Part shown: in pieces, positions 1-11,000 of the stretch | How positions within the stretch are numbered: position 1 is the first letter of the stretch | How the letters are laid out: each line of letters begins with the position of its first letter | Assembly (NCBI GenBank): GCA_034008185.1 | Contig: CM067082.1 | Coordinates: 122,761,988 to 122,825,987, forward strand | DNA from: Gorsachius magnificus | Lineage: Eukaryota; Chordata; Aves; Pelecaniformes; Ardeidae | Length of the DNA: 64,000 nucleotides | Direction of reading: 5' to 3' | The notes under the pieces: generated by a model | Told to the model about the DNA's origin: nothing | The model's database searches: none | What the model saw: the letters and a program-made list of their open reading frames with translations, nothing else | Translations under genes and position numbers: made by a program

Positions 1-1799
1 TGCCATCACCTTCCAGTGGCATTTCTCCCCACACAGCCCCTGGTGTGGGTAGGGAGCTGGTAAATGAGACTCAGTCTACAAATTACTTGCAGGAGCCCCA
101 GGAGCCCTGCCTCCTTACTCACGGCTTCAGGGTCTTGTCACGGCTGCGTATGTACCCTGCCTATGAATTAGAGTGAAGGTGTGAATACATATGAAGTCCT
201 GTCTTGTCATGGTCAAGGGAAGACCATGCTAATAATCTTTGTAAACCCTGGTACCATAGAGGTTTTGGTGGGAATTTCAGTTGCTGCACCTTTTGCAAGG
301 GTTGGCCCCAGGGCAGCCGGTGTGTGAGTGTACATGGGCTGGCAGCTCCCCCTATAAAATTACTTTCAGTCAGGAGATTGTCAAGTGACATAGTTTCCAG
401 TAGGTTCAGCAGAAGCTCACGTTCAGCTCAGTCTATCTGGTTTGCAGCTGCTTTGTGTTATATTTGATAAGTAGCCATCCAAGTGTCAGGTTTTTGGGGA
501 GGGGTGGTGAGGTGGCATGACTGTCATCCGCAGATGTTTTCCAAGAAAGTTGTTCACTCAATATGCTCAGTGTCCCTGCTGCCTGCAGTTGTATATACTA
601 GTGGAGATATTTTCCAAACGGCTTTTAAAATAAAAATACCGTTCTTAACTTTTGTCCCTGAAACAATAAGGGGTAAATTCACCCAGGCCAAGCAGGCTAG
701 CTGAATGGATGTTGGTGTGGGAAAACCTTCTCCTGTGGTCAGAGAACATTTCTGCAAATCTTTGGATTTACTTTCACCTAACTCTTGCAGAATGATGATG
801 AACTTCTGTGTCTTGAAGATGTTCCATAGCTGATAAGGAAAAGAAGACACGTAGCTTGCCCATAGGCACCTGCTGCATGGTGCCCCAACATTGACCATGC
901 CCACCGACTGTCTCTGATGCCTTAGTAACCTCACAGCCAAAGCATGACTGGACAGACATAAACATTTTTACCATAACTCTTATTTTACTTTTATTGGTCC
1001 TTGATATTGGTAGTCCTTTCATGCTGGTGCCTTTTCCCCATTGATATGAAAGAACAGAGCATTCACCTAAGGTCTTCTTTCTTTCTGTTTTGGGATAATG
1101 AGAAACGATTTATCATGCTGATCATCTCCAGCAGCCCTCTGACAGAAACACGCTCACATCTCTGTAGCTGCCAGTGTCAATAGCTTATTTGTCACAGATC
1201 CACTTCGAAAGCCTTTGGTGGGATCCAGATGTTCTAGGGAAAACATCATTCCTGCAAAGTATCTGTGGGCTTGAGAGCAGAGTTTGATAGGAAAACAAGG
1301 TAGTGTAACCTCCCAGGATTTCGTTTGCCTTTCCTGCACTTTGTGTCAGGCTAGGGGAGAAGTACGGCACCAGATGATGCCCTGGAGACAAGCCATCTTC
1401 CTGGGACATATTCCACTTTTTCCTGCATTTCTCACTTTTCCTGGAGTGTTGCCGGTGGTGACTGGAGTTCTTACCATCAGGGCTTTGTCAGCAGCGCTGC
1501 AGTAGCATCTTCTACAGCTTAAATTCCTGTTGCATCTATAAAGCTGTGAAATGTCCTCTTAGGAGACTGTATTGACACAGAAACCGCTGCCTAACTCCTT
1601 ACTGAAAAATACCTTGGTATTGAGTAGAGGATGAGTAGGATCTGTAAACTAACGTGGAACAGTCCATAGTGGGACTTTGTTAAACTCTATAGGATGGCTT
1701 TGAAAATGCTGTAGAAAAGATTTTCATAATTTTTCTGTAAAAATTTAATTGTTTGGCATGAGTGAATACCATGAGGGGTTACACAGACAGCTCTGAACC
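1..1799. other. Non-coding flank, no gene recognised
   Basis: I see no recognisable exon, RNA gene or mobile element here. The open frames on both strands are short, overlap one another and resemble no family I know. Composition is ordinary AT-leaning vertebrate DNA with few CpGs. The right edge is the 5' truncation point of the CR1 element. Confidence 0.6.
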
Positions 1800-1838
1800 T
1801 TTCCCATAGCATTCTCCTGGAGAAGCTGGCAGTTCATG

Positions 1839-2836
1839 GCCTAGATGGATGTACTCTTCGCTGGGTTAAAAACTGGCTGGGTGGCTGAGCCCAGAGAGTC
1901 GTGGTGAATGGAGCTAAATCCAGTTGGCGGCCGGTCACAAGCGGTGTCCCCCAGGGCTCAGTTTTAGGGCCGGTCTTGTTTAATATCTTTATCAATGACC
2001 TGGATGAGGGGATTGAGTGTGCCCTCAGTAAATGTGCAGATGACACCAAACTGGGTGGTAGTGTTGATCTGCTGGAGGGGAGGAGGGCTCTGCAAAGGGA
2101 CCTGGACAGGCTGGATCGATGGGCCGAGGCCAATTGTATGAGGTTCAACAAGGCCAAGTGCCGGGTCCTGCACTTTGGTCACAACAACCCCATGCAGCGC
2201 TACAGGCTTGGCAAAGAGTGGCTGGAAAGCTGCCTGGCGGAAAAAGACCTGGGGGTACTGATTGACAGCTGCCTGAATATGAGCCAGCAGTGTGCCCAGG
2301 TGGCCAAGAAGGCCAATGGCATCCTGGCCTGTATCAGGAATAGTGTGGCCAGCAGGAGTAGGGAAGTGATCGTGCCCCTGTATTCGGTGCTGGCGAGGCC
2401 GCACCTCGAATACTGTGTTCAGTTTTGGGCCCCTCACTACAAGAAAGATGTTGCCTTGCTGGAACATGTCCAGAGGAGAGCGACCAAGCTGGTGAGGGGT
2501 CTGGAACACAAGTCATACAAGGAGCGGCTGAGGGAACTGGGGTTGTTTAGCCTGGAGAAGAGGAGGCTGAGGGGAGACCTGATCGCCCTCTACAACTGCC
2601 TGACAGGAGGCTGTAGTGAGGTGGGGGTCGGCCTCTTCTCCCTGGTAACGGATGATAGGATGAGGGGGAATGGCTTGAAGCTGCGCCAGGGCAGGTTTAG
2701 GCTAGACATTAGGAAAAATTTCTTCACCGAAAGGGTTGTCAGGCTCTGGAATGGGCTGCCCAGGGAGGTGGTGGAGTCCCCATCCCTGGAGGTATTTAAA
2801 AGAAGGTTAGATGAGGTGCTTAGGGACATGGTTTAG
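1839..2836 (+). pseudogene. CR1 ORF2 reverse transcriptase, C-terminal part
   Basis: The frame encodes the palm and C-terminal part of the CR1 ORF2 reverse transcriptase, which copies CR1 RNA at a nicked chromosomal target. A continuous frame runs from 1889 to the stop at 2834-2836. The nearest start-like codon is GTG at 1901, giving 311 codons, but this is not a biological start. The [11 protein letters not shown] motif lies at residues 14-24 of that frame, the catalytic-site motif reads CADDTKL at 45-51, and the typical [11 protein letters not shown] segment follows near 167-177. The first residue of the catalytic motif is Cys (TGT, 2033-2035), where non-LTR reverse transcriptases normally have Phe or Tyr; both aspartates remain. 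Upstream the same frame continues leftward but is cut by TGA at 1886-1888, which looks like decay of an arginine CGA. The endonuclease and the N-terminal part of the reverse transcriptase are absent, so the copy cannot move on its own. Confidence 0.95.
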
Positions 2837-2861
2837 TGGTGGGATGGCAGTGCTAGGTTAA

Positions 2862-2899
2862 CGGTTGGACTCGATGATCTTAAAGGTCTTTTCCAACCG
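2862..2899 (+). repeat. CR1 3' UTR hairpin
   Basis: An 8-bp perfect inverted repeat, CGGTTGGA at 2862-2869 and TCCAACCG at 2892-2899, encloses a 22-nt loop just before the terminal octamers. A 3' stem-loop of this kind is a known CR1 feature, thought to be recognised by the element's own reverse transcriptase. The second CR1 copy has the same GGTTGG/CCAACC core. Confidence 0.85.
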
Positions 2900-2904
2900 A
2901 GGTG

Positions 2905-2928
2905 ATTCTATGATTCTATGATTCTATG
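2905..2928 (+). repeat. CR1 terminal octamer array (3 x ATTCTATG)
   Basis: Three perfect head-to-tail copies of ATTCTATG lie at 2905-2912, 2913-2920 and 2921-2928. This is the diagnostic 3' terminus of avian CR1 elements, which end in short octamer repeats rather than poly(A). It fixes the right boundary of the element. Confidence 0.95.
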
Positions 2929-4850
2929 TTATATCCACCAAATCCAAATATGTGTTTTTGACTGCTCAGAACCAACTGTCTCTTGTACAAGTAACGCCTG
3001 CACTTACAGAACAGGCGATGTGAGGCAAACGGAGGCTCTGCAGCTACCATTATCTAGCACCCAGTCATCAAATAAAGGCATCTTCAGAAATCTGGGGATC
3101 TGTTTATAACTTCCTTTGAGGATCTCCAAGGTGAGAGGGAGCTGATGGTTCCTTTGAGCTGCACAAACCCACTGTGTATCAGCGCAACTGCATGCAGCAT
3201 GTTGTCTAACATACGTAACTTGTTAGTTCCTAGTTGCCTCTTCCCGAGCATCCAGTGAGGTCTGGTTTTATAAGGAAAAACTACATAAGGTATAAATCAT
3301 GCACAAAAAAAGAACTCGATTTAATTTTTTCCTTCAAGTAAAAATCTCACTAATTAGGTGTGAATGGATTTTGGTTTTAAATAGACCTTCAAAACATAGC
3401 TGAAGAGCCTTAATAAAAAGATTTTGTCAGCTTCTTTCCACTAAAATCAGCTTTTGCTTTGGCCTTTAAACACCAGAGCTGAGTTTTAGGGCTTTAGGAA
3501 ATTGTGCGTAAACAGTCTGGCACGATGCTGTGTAACTTGAAGAAGAGAGGACTCCTCTGGTTCGCTGCAAAAATCGCAGATAGCAATCGCACTCCCTATC
3601 ATGAGCACGTTATGACCGTATGAAAGCTAACCAGATGCATAGCAAGCCAACATCTACGCTTCCAGCTACACATCTATACACACGCACGCAGCAGGTAGAC
3701 AATGAATGGTTTAATCCTGCCTAGGTGAGCAATTCCTATTTGGCTACATTGGAAATACCATTTCAGGTGTGGGACTGGTGCCAGGAGTTATGTATAAGTG
3801 CTTTCAAGCCCTTCGCAGAGCAGAAAATAGCAACCAAAATAACCTATGCTCATTACAGAGAAGGGGCCATGAGGCAATGTCCCGTCTGCTTGTGGTTAAA
3901 TCTGCCACTGCTGTTATTACTACTATTATTTTTCTGAAAGGCTAAGCATGACTAAAATCTGGGTGTCACAAAGTCAAGGTGCATAAGGGCCAACTATGCA
4001 ATGATCCTTTCAGCCAGAAAAAACAAGTAAACCACCTCCAAGTTTTTTGGAGGCTTGAGGGTGGTGGTTTTTTTTATGAGTGAAAATTTTAAAGCAAAGG
4101 AAATATACTCCTAATTATTTGATTTACCTTGAGGCATTTGACTTTCCATTATATGATGGGGTCACAGGCTTTTCCGTAAAAATTTTGAGGAGTTGAGGGA
4201 AAAATGACTTTGTGTACAGTCCATTAATTTCTGTGGGCGCTGAGCACACACCTATTCCCCTTACACAAACAGAAGAACTTTTATGCCGTATCAGAGCAGA
4301 CCGGCCTAGAACTTGCAAGAACAGTGAGTCTTTCAACTGCTTGTGTGACTTAATGTAAAATTGCCTTTAAAAACAAATACGCTCCCCCCCTCCCTTTTCC
4401 TTCTCAGGATTTGAACCATTCTGCCCCTTTTTACATTTCACCACTGTGCTATTATGCATCCCGCCTCCCACCAGCAACACCACCCCCTCCATGCAAGTGC
4501 CTAATGAAAATCCCAGACTCCTTCCTTAGTGGTTATCAGATTCATATTTCTTTGGGTTAGACTATTATTTTAAACTTAAAATTCAGCATCAAGCTTTGCT
4601 TCTGGGTTTTTTGCTGGCAGTTTTATAGCTCGACCAAACTTCGTGTTGGATAGTGTTTTGGTTGGCTGCCATATTTATCCTGGCTGTTAATCAGGATTTT
4701 TGCTGTTTTGGAGTAGGGGCAAGGTGGAGGGAGTGGTTATGGTTTCGCTCTGTTAACAGAAGTGGCCATGCTTACTGTCAGGAGCAAGTGTCTGTACTTT
4801 GTAACTACAAATTCCTTAATGATGTGTTACATTTCAAAGCCGAGTTGGAC
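2929..4850. other. Non-coding stretch, no gene recognised
   Basis: No exon or RNA gene is recognised. The stretch is AT-rich with short T and A runs. At 4404-4456 a phrase resembles an antisense tRNA-like SINE head, but it is too weak to annotate as a repeat. Confidence 0.5.
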
Positions 4851-5000
4851 TTGGGGGGGAAACCTAAACTGATAAACAATAACAGCCGCCCCCAGGCCTC
4901 CAGTCTCACACAAGCTATTTTTAATGATGCTATTATTTATTCCCAAATAACGTTTTTCTCTGCTTTTAATAATAATGTAGAAAAAAAATATTTTCATTTA
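4851..5000. promoter_or_regulatory. Candidate conserved non-coding element with MEF2-like site
   Basis: A perfect match to the MEF2 consensus YTAWWWWTAR (CTATTTTTAA) lies at 4915-4924, followed by further TTATTTAT and TAATAAT phrases to about 4978, next to a short GC-rich phrase. Clustered AT-rich factor sites of this style are common in vertebrate developmental enhancers. No alignment could be run, so conservation is inferred from sequence texture alone. Confidence 0.25.
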
Positions 5001-7929
5001 TTTTCTGTATGTGTGGGATTGCTGGATGAATTTCTGACTGGTTGTAGACCGGAGCAATTCCAGGTGTAAGTTTTTTTTAGTCAATGAAGAAAGCAGTGGC
5101 ATTAATTTAAAGAGAAGCCCTCCGACTGAACATAAATACATGTTTTTTGAGGGGAATGGGGAAAGCCTTTCCTAAATTTCCTATTCTGCAGTAGCCTGCT
5201 TTCCTGTGGCTTCTGTGAAGTAGCACTGCACACCTTTTATTCTCCAGGTATTAAATGAATCAAGATATATTTGATTAATTATAGTGCCTTTTTCTTCTCA
5301 CCCCAAGGAAGGCCGCCCTGGCTCCATCCTGCCTTTCCCAGACATTTCTCCCACAGCTTCTGTGGTTTCTCAGCGTGGGTCTCTGCACCTCTGCTGTGCC
5401 AGGGACTGCCAGTGCCAGGGGGAGAGGCAGAGAAGCCAAAAAGGCCAAACATGCAGCAACTTGTTCCCAGGGTGCCTTCCCTGTGCATGCTCTGGTGCAA
5501 AGACCTGGATGCATCCAGGGATGGGGTGCACCGGGATTTTTTTTGTCTACCTCGCTGCCCTTTCACAGCGCTTCTGGTGCATCTCCCACAGCACATGCTC
5601 AGGGCTTCCCAGCAGTGCAGGCAACCCTGGGTTTTGCCAATCTGAGGATGAGGAGCTGGGAGGAGGCAGGGAAGCAGTGGAGCTGGCATGGAGGTTCCAA
5701 GGTGGGGCAGCCAGGCTGAGCGATCAGGAGAGATGTGGGGGGGATAATTTCTATTCCTGGCAAGGAAATGGTCCCTTTCTCCTGTGCTCCTGGCAATAAC
5801 CACTTAGCCATCCCTCCTGGTCCCTCTCTGCTCTTCCAGCACCTGGCACACGCAAATCACACAAGGAAACCAAGGCCATTTCATTGCGTGTCTCCTGTTT
5901 TGGCTGTACCTGGTTCCTGCCAGGTTTCTGCATGATTTAGAGCATGTAGATGCCTCACTTTGCTTCACTTGAAAGACTTTTCTTCTGGAGGATCCTCCTA
6001 ACTCTTTACCATGCCAGGTCCAAATGTGGATTGGATGCCATCTCAATCCAATTTTGAATTACATCTTGAGGCTAGTCTGAGACGAGCAACCAGCTGTCAA
6101 CCACCAGCTGCTTGACAGAGGTTCCAGGGCTCCAGGGGACAGGGATGGTGCTGGGCCCCCATGGTCCCACGTGGCTGGCCAGAGTCTCTGCCAGTGCTCC
6201 CAGGTCAGTGGGATTTCCCTGCCCACCCTGAGCCATGTCTCTCCCTGCAACTGGGAGGGGAAGGTGGGTGGTGGCATGGGGCAGTGGAGGGGAAGGGGGC
6301 TCAGGCAGAAGGTGCTCCAGGGAATCCTGGAGGATTTTGCTATGCAGTTGAGAAAGACCAGTATTTCACTTCTGCCCTCATTTTCAGTTTGCTTTTGTGT
6401 CAGGTGGTGAAACACAGACTCTTGCCTGGCCTGCTCATTCATAAGAGCCCAATAACTGGCACACACAACGCTTCCCGCCTCCCCAGGCTGCAGTCAAGCA
6501 ATGTCCCTTTTTACCCATTAATTTAGTGCCTGTGAATCAACCCTAAGCCTGACCCGAGCTGACCACCCACTCTGAAGGTGTTTATATTTTCAGCCCCAGG
6601 CATCTTAGTAATAGCTCTCCGGCAGGCTGTGGCTTGCTTCAGAGGGGCTGCTCTTCGCGTAGGATTGAGCAAATGACTGGCCGCCATTTCACTGATGTCC
6701 ATCTTCATTCCAGTGATTTAATCACAAGTGGCTGAGCTTCCATCTGCTCAAGCTAGATAATGGCAGAAACCCAAGACATAAACTCCCTTCCCCCTCATTT
6801 TCCCCAGAATTATTCCTGTTCTTGGTGTTTTAGGAAAGCAAATATTCGTCTTGATTAGTAGGCATCTTTGGTTTAATATGAATTAACAAAAAACCTAGGA
6901 AGACTCACTAACCTAGCGTGAAATGTACTTCTCATTTGTATTATCTGTAGCAATTACCAGGTCAATAAGATATTGATTGAAGAAAAAAAAGGAAATGTAT
7001 GATTTCATAGTTAAGTGCAGAGATATAGTTATATAAAACCTGTGAAACATCGGTTATATTGTACTGAAAATAGTATTACTTGGACAGCTTGAAGATTCCA
7101 GGGCTTCATCCCTTCACCACAACAAACAACCCTGGATTTTACTAGTGTAGTCCAAGGGATATTTTTCATTTGTGTTTGCTTGGCTATAGTAGAATTAAAA
7201 ATCTCATTTATCCACTGTTGTGCTTGAAGCCGATTGTTTTATAAGGAATCAGCTTCCCAGTATGGAAGTACTTTCTCTTAACTGGCATTTAGAAAAGGGC
7301 AGATATCCAGCAGTGCAACGTTATCCTTCTGAACCCATCATGCTAACTTTATAGGGAATTTTGCCTTTGATTCTTTGGGACTCAATGGGGCCTTTCACTC
7401 AGGAGAGTCAAGGACTGAAGTGAGATTAGACAGTGAGATAAGGAGCCAAACCCTCCTGTCATCTTCCCCCGCGCAAATTCCGTGTAACTCCAAGAAGAAT
7501 TACCAGGCTGCTGATAACATTCATGTTCTGACTCTTAATAAAACCCTCTCTACTTTATTTTAATTATTCTTGATCTCTTAAATGTAAAATCCCTTTTCCA
7601 AATGTTCACTTAAGTGGCTACTATTAAGTCTTTATCAGTTCTGAGCATTTCAGCCTCTTGTACGCAGAAATCTCTCGATCTGACAGAATAAGAAATGCAT
7701 TTACATGGCCTAAGCTCTTAAATTGTCCCTTTCAATTAATGCCCCATCATGGAGCAATCTGGAAACCATTACTCAGTAACTCTTCATTATAATTGCTTGC
7801 AGCTGAATATCCAGGCCTTGGTAATATAAGAATAAAAGAAAACTCAGTTAGTAACAAGTGCAATTGATTCCATTCAGAATTCCCCTGGTGCTTTGCCATG
7901 TTTGGCCTGCATGAGAGGAAACAAGAGGA
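5001..7929. other. Non-coding stretch with a GC-richer patch, no gene recognised
   Basis: Between about 5.28 and 6.50 kb the sequence is GC-richer and opens overlapping frames on several strands and phases, the longest about 170 codons. None has a recognisable domain, and the mutually overlapping frames are what GC-rich, stop-poor DNA gives by chance. A G-run-rich tract at 6253-6298 has several GGG or GGGG runs. From 6.5 to 7.93 kb it is ordinary AT-rich non-coding DNA. Confidence 0.5.
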
Positions 7930-7973
7930 TTTTTTTTCTCTTTTTTTTTTCTTTTTTTTTTTTTTTCTTTCAG
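7930..7973 (+). repeat. Long pyrimidine tract ending in TTTCAG
   Basis: About 41 nearly uninterrupted T residues with a few C interruptions end in TTTCTTTCAG at 7973. On the plus strand this is an excellent match to a 3' splice acceptor (polypyrimidine tract plus CAG). No convincing exon follows, so a simple T-rich repeat that happens to end in CAG is equally likely. Confidence 0.7.
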
Positions 7974-8071
7974 AACCAGGAAATGAATTGGCAGACATAA
8001 GATGGTCTGTGTGCTGCTTGCCTTCATTTTTCAGCTGGTCCTTGTTAAAAATGAGACGGTGGGGCTCCTAC

Positions 8072-8095
8072 TTTTTTTTTTTTTTTTTTTTTTTT
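8072..8095. repeat. Poly(T) run of 24
   Basis: A pure run of 24 T residues. With the pyrimidine tract about 100 bases upstream it brackets a short unique segment. No source gene for a minus-strand processed pseudogene is recognisable in that segment. Confidence 0.95.
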
Positions 8096-11000
8096 GTTGT
8101 TTAAGTAGAGGGCTTTTCTGGTAACAGATAAAACTACAATACCTCAATTTGCTGCATGCTAACAGCAACCAGAAACAGTCACCTCCTGTGCTTTTCATAA
8201 TCAGACCTGAAACTTTCTTCAGTTAATTCCAGGATTCCTTGCTAGAGGACAATTTTCCTCCTTGATCCTAACTTTATGAATATTCAAGCAACTCTGAAAG
8301 TGAACCTCTCCCATCTTCCTCTCCTCCAACCATCCACCAACACCCCGACAGAAACCTAGGGGTCAGCTGGGCCTTAACATATGCCCACCTTGTGGAGGTG
8401 AGTCCAAGGGCCATGAATCAGGAGTGATAGAAATTTCACACTAGGTAGCATGAGCTTTGGAAGAATTCAAGCGTTTCCCTTCAGATAATGTCCTGCCTTT
8501 CAGAGGTGCAGTACTGACATTTTACTGGGTGCCTGCTCCCAGGGCGGGTTGTTTCCCATCAGCTTATCAGAGTGCATCCCAGTTCCCGCGAGCATCCAGA
8601 CCCTGCACTTTCCCAGCCCCATGGTTACTCCAGAGATATCAAATCCTAGCAGCCACAGCAAGTGCCAGATACCATGAGGACAGGGTAGCTTTCTAAACAC
8701 ATGAAACAGTAAAGAGGATTAGTAACAACTTCTGAGCCTCCAGGCCATAGTGTAGGGGTTTAACAGCTATGTTACATGGGACAGTATGAAGTTCGGCTTT
8801 GGTGCTTCACTTTTGTTTGCTGGTGATGCTTCAGGTCCAGTCAACCCCCCCACCCAAAGCTGTTTTCCCCACAGGGCCAGCAGCACCCAGCAATGATGAT
8901 GGGGTTGCTGGTAGGAGATCCCACCTAGTGCTTCAGGCAGAAGGAGTTCCTGGCGCCTGGACCAGCTCATCCCTGTGCCTGTGCTTTGGTGCTTGGAGTT
9001 GCTTCTTCCACCATCGTCTCACGTTGCTGCGATGCAAATAACATGTACCATTAATAAGGCACTGAGCTGCTTCTGATCTGTATCCAGGAGGTCTCAATTT
9101 CCCAAATGGGCCCCTCAGAGGTGGTGCCCCCCAATGAGTGATGCTGGCATGCCTGGAGCAGATGCTACTGTGCACACCGGCCAGCCGGGCTGGTGGGTGA
9201 CGTGCAGCAATGTGGTGATATCCTCTCCCAAGCACGGGGAAAGGCTGAGGGTGCTGCATGGCGAGAGCTGGTGCTGCGGTACCACCCAGCAGCACACAGA
9301 GCTGACAGATGGTTGTCGCCGTGCTGGCGGCTGCCCAAACGGCGTTAGAGATGGGGGTGGTATCGACAGTAAAGCCAGGCAGCCAAATGATCTCCATCTG
9401 ACTCCTTGAGTAGCCACAGAAGAGATGCGTATAGCTACAGATTCTCACCTCTGGTAAAGCAGATGGAAAATATAATTTTTACTGTTTTTCATTTAAAAAA
9501 AAAGTCTAAACAATAATTTCAACATTTCTCTTTAAGATGCTTGTGGAAATCCAAAGGGATCTTTTTTCACAGCAGGGAAACTGACATTTCATTCTGGAAA
9601 GCTGTTTTTGCTAAGAAGTTGGCAAAATTTCTTTGTAAAAATACAGATTTTATTTCTTTTTTTTTTCCTTGCTTTGAACAGATGCATGGAAATTAATTAT
9701 TTTCCTTGAAAGGTAAAAGTATTTTTTTTCCCCTTATGGACTTTACTGTTGCTGTAGGTTTTCTGGATGCTTCTTCAAAAGTGTTGACAGTTAGATAGAT
9801 GAGCTAATTTAGGAATGGACTTCCCTGGAAATCCTTTGGACTCTGTGAGGCCCAAAGCTCACCTCAAAAGCTTCCCATCTACACAATAGGATCTAAAGGT
9901 AATTACTCCTTACAGCTGTATTGTGCTTCTCAGGACTTCCCTGTAGGCCTGTACCTGCAAGAAAACCCTGGGACTTGAGGGGAGTCCAACACCACGGCAC
10001 TATGCAGAATATACTCCATTTGGTGCTCTCCATCATTTGCCTTCTGTGGTTAATCCGTCTCACCCACCATACTTTCAAGGCCCATTGTGACACTATGTGA
10101 GGTACTGAAGGGTGAAAAAAGGTATCATTAATTCCATTTTTAAGGAGAAGCTGAGAGGTCGACACCCTCATGTGTAAGAAGTAGGGGGTAACTTAACACA
10201 GAATAACCAACCTGTTCCAGGTTGAGTTTTCCAAGCAAGAGTTTCTGATGCCTAAGGATGTACAAACATCAGAGGTTCTAGGTGAGTCCAACATGGATTA
10301 CCCAGTCATACACACGAGCTCAGAAACATCTCATTTCCTTTGTGAGTTTCGCTAAGAACCATGCACCTGAGCGATGTTTGTAGGACTGGTTTGTAATGAA
10401 GTGTAAATCAAATCCATGTCACCCTCTGTACTATAAAAGCTGTTGCCTGATAATTTTTGTTTCCATAAAAGCCATACAAGATAGCATTACGCTAGAAATA
10501 GTGTCTATAAACAAAAGCAATGCTGGGGTTAACCATAAACATCAAATCACTCCCAAGACATCACTGACTGTAACCTTTGGTGGTTTCATACATCATCTTG
10601 AGTCATGCTGGAATAAAATGTTCTCCCTGAGAGCCAGATAGTTTATTACCTGCTCCAGGTGTAGGTTGCACAGGGTTTGCCCTTCATGTACTTGCTTCTT
10701 TACACCAGACCTCCGTCTTGTAATGACATTGCTACTGAGGATGAGTAGGGTATTGTCTACCACTGCCATCAGCTCTACAAAGAAGCCTGAGTTTCCTGAG
10801 AGCAAAAAGCAGCATTCCCCAGGCAAAACCCTTCGCTGCAAACCGTTGCTGTAGAGGGTCCTTCCGGCTGCTGACAGACACACGGGTGATACCTCTGATT
10901 GTGCAGTGCCACGTTATACACCCTCTTCTAGTGCCTCCGTTATTTCAACCCATGCGACTACTGCATGTGCAGTTTTTCCATACTACCCACTGTCTTGAGC

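Larger units (their letters stand above)
1800..2928 (+). mobile_element. CR1 LINE, 5'-truncated, plus strand
   Basis: This is a Chicken Repeat 1 type non-LTR retrotransposon copy of about 1.1 kb. It keeps the C-terminal third of ORF2, a short 3' UTR, a hairpin and three perfect ATTCTATG octamers at 2905-2928. Severe 5' truncation is normal for CR1, which integrates by target-primed reverse transcription. The left edge is approximate, because recognisable ORF2 coding sequence begins around 1800. Only one in-frame stop is visible in the coding part, so the copy is younger or better preserved than the second CR1 at 62.4 kb. Its coding and UTR sequence differ from that copy, suggesting a different CR1 subfamily. 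Identity as CR1 is very secure; subfamily assignment would need a repeat library. Confidence 0.96.

Noticed and set aside
1834..2509. Minus-strand frames of 107 and 181 codons over the CR1
   Set aside because: Antisense shadows of the CR1 ORF2 coding sequence.
4404..4456. Antisense tRNA-like SINE head (GGATTTGAACC near 4407 and CCACTGTGCTA near 4441)
   Set aside because: Box B-like and box A-like phrases are suitably spaced, but no core or tail of any SINE follows on the expected side. Too weak to annotate.
5279..5803. Overlapping frames of 114-174 codons on both strands
   Set aside because: GC-richer, stop-poor DNA opens several frames at once. None has a domain, and overlap on opposite strands indicates chance.
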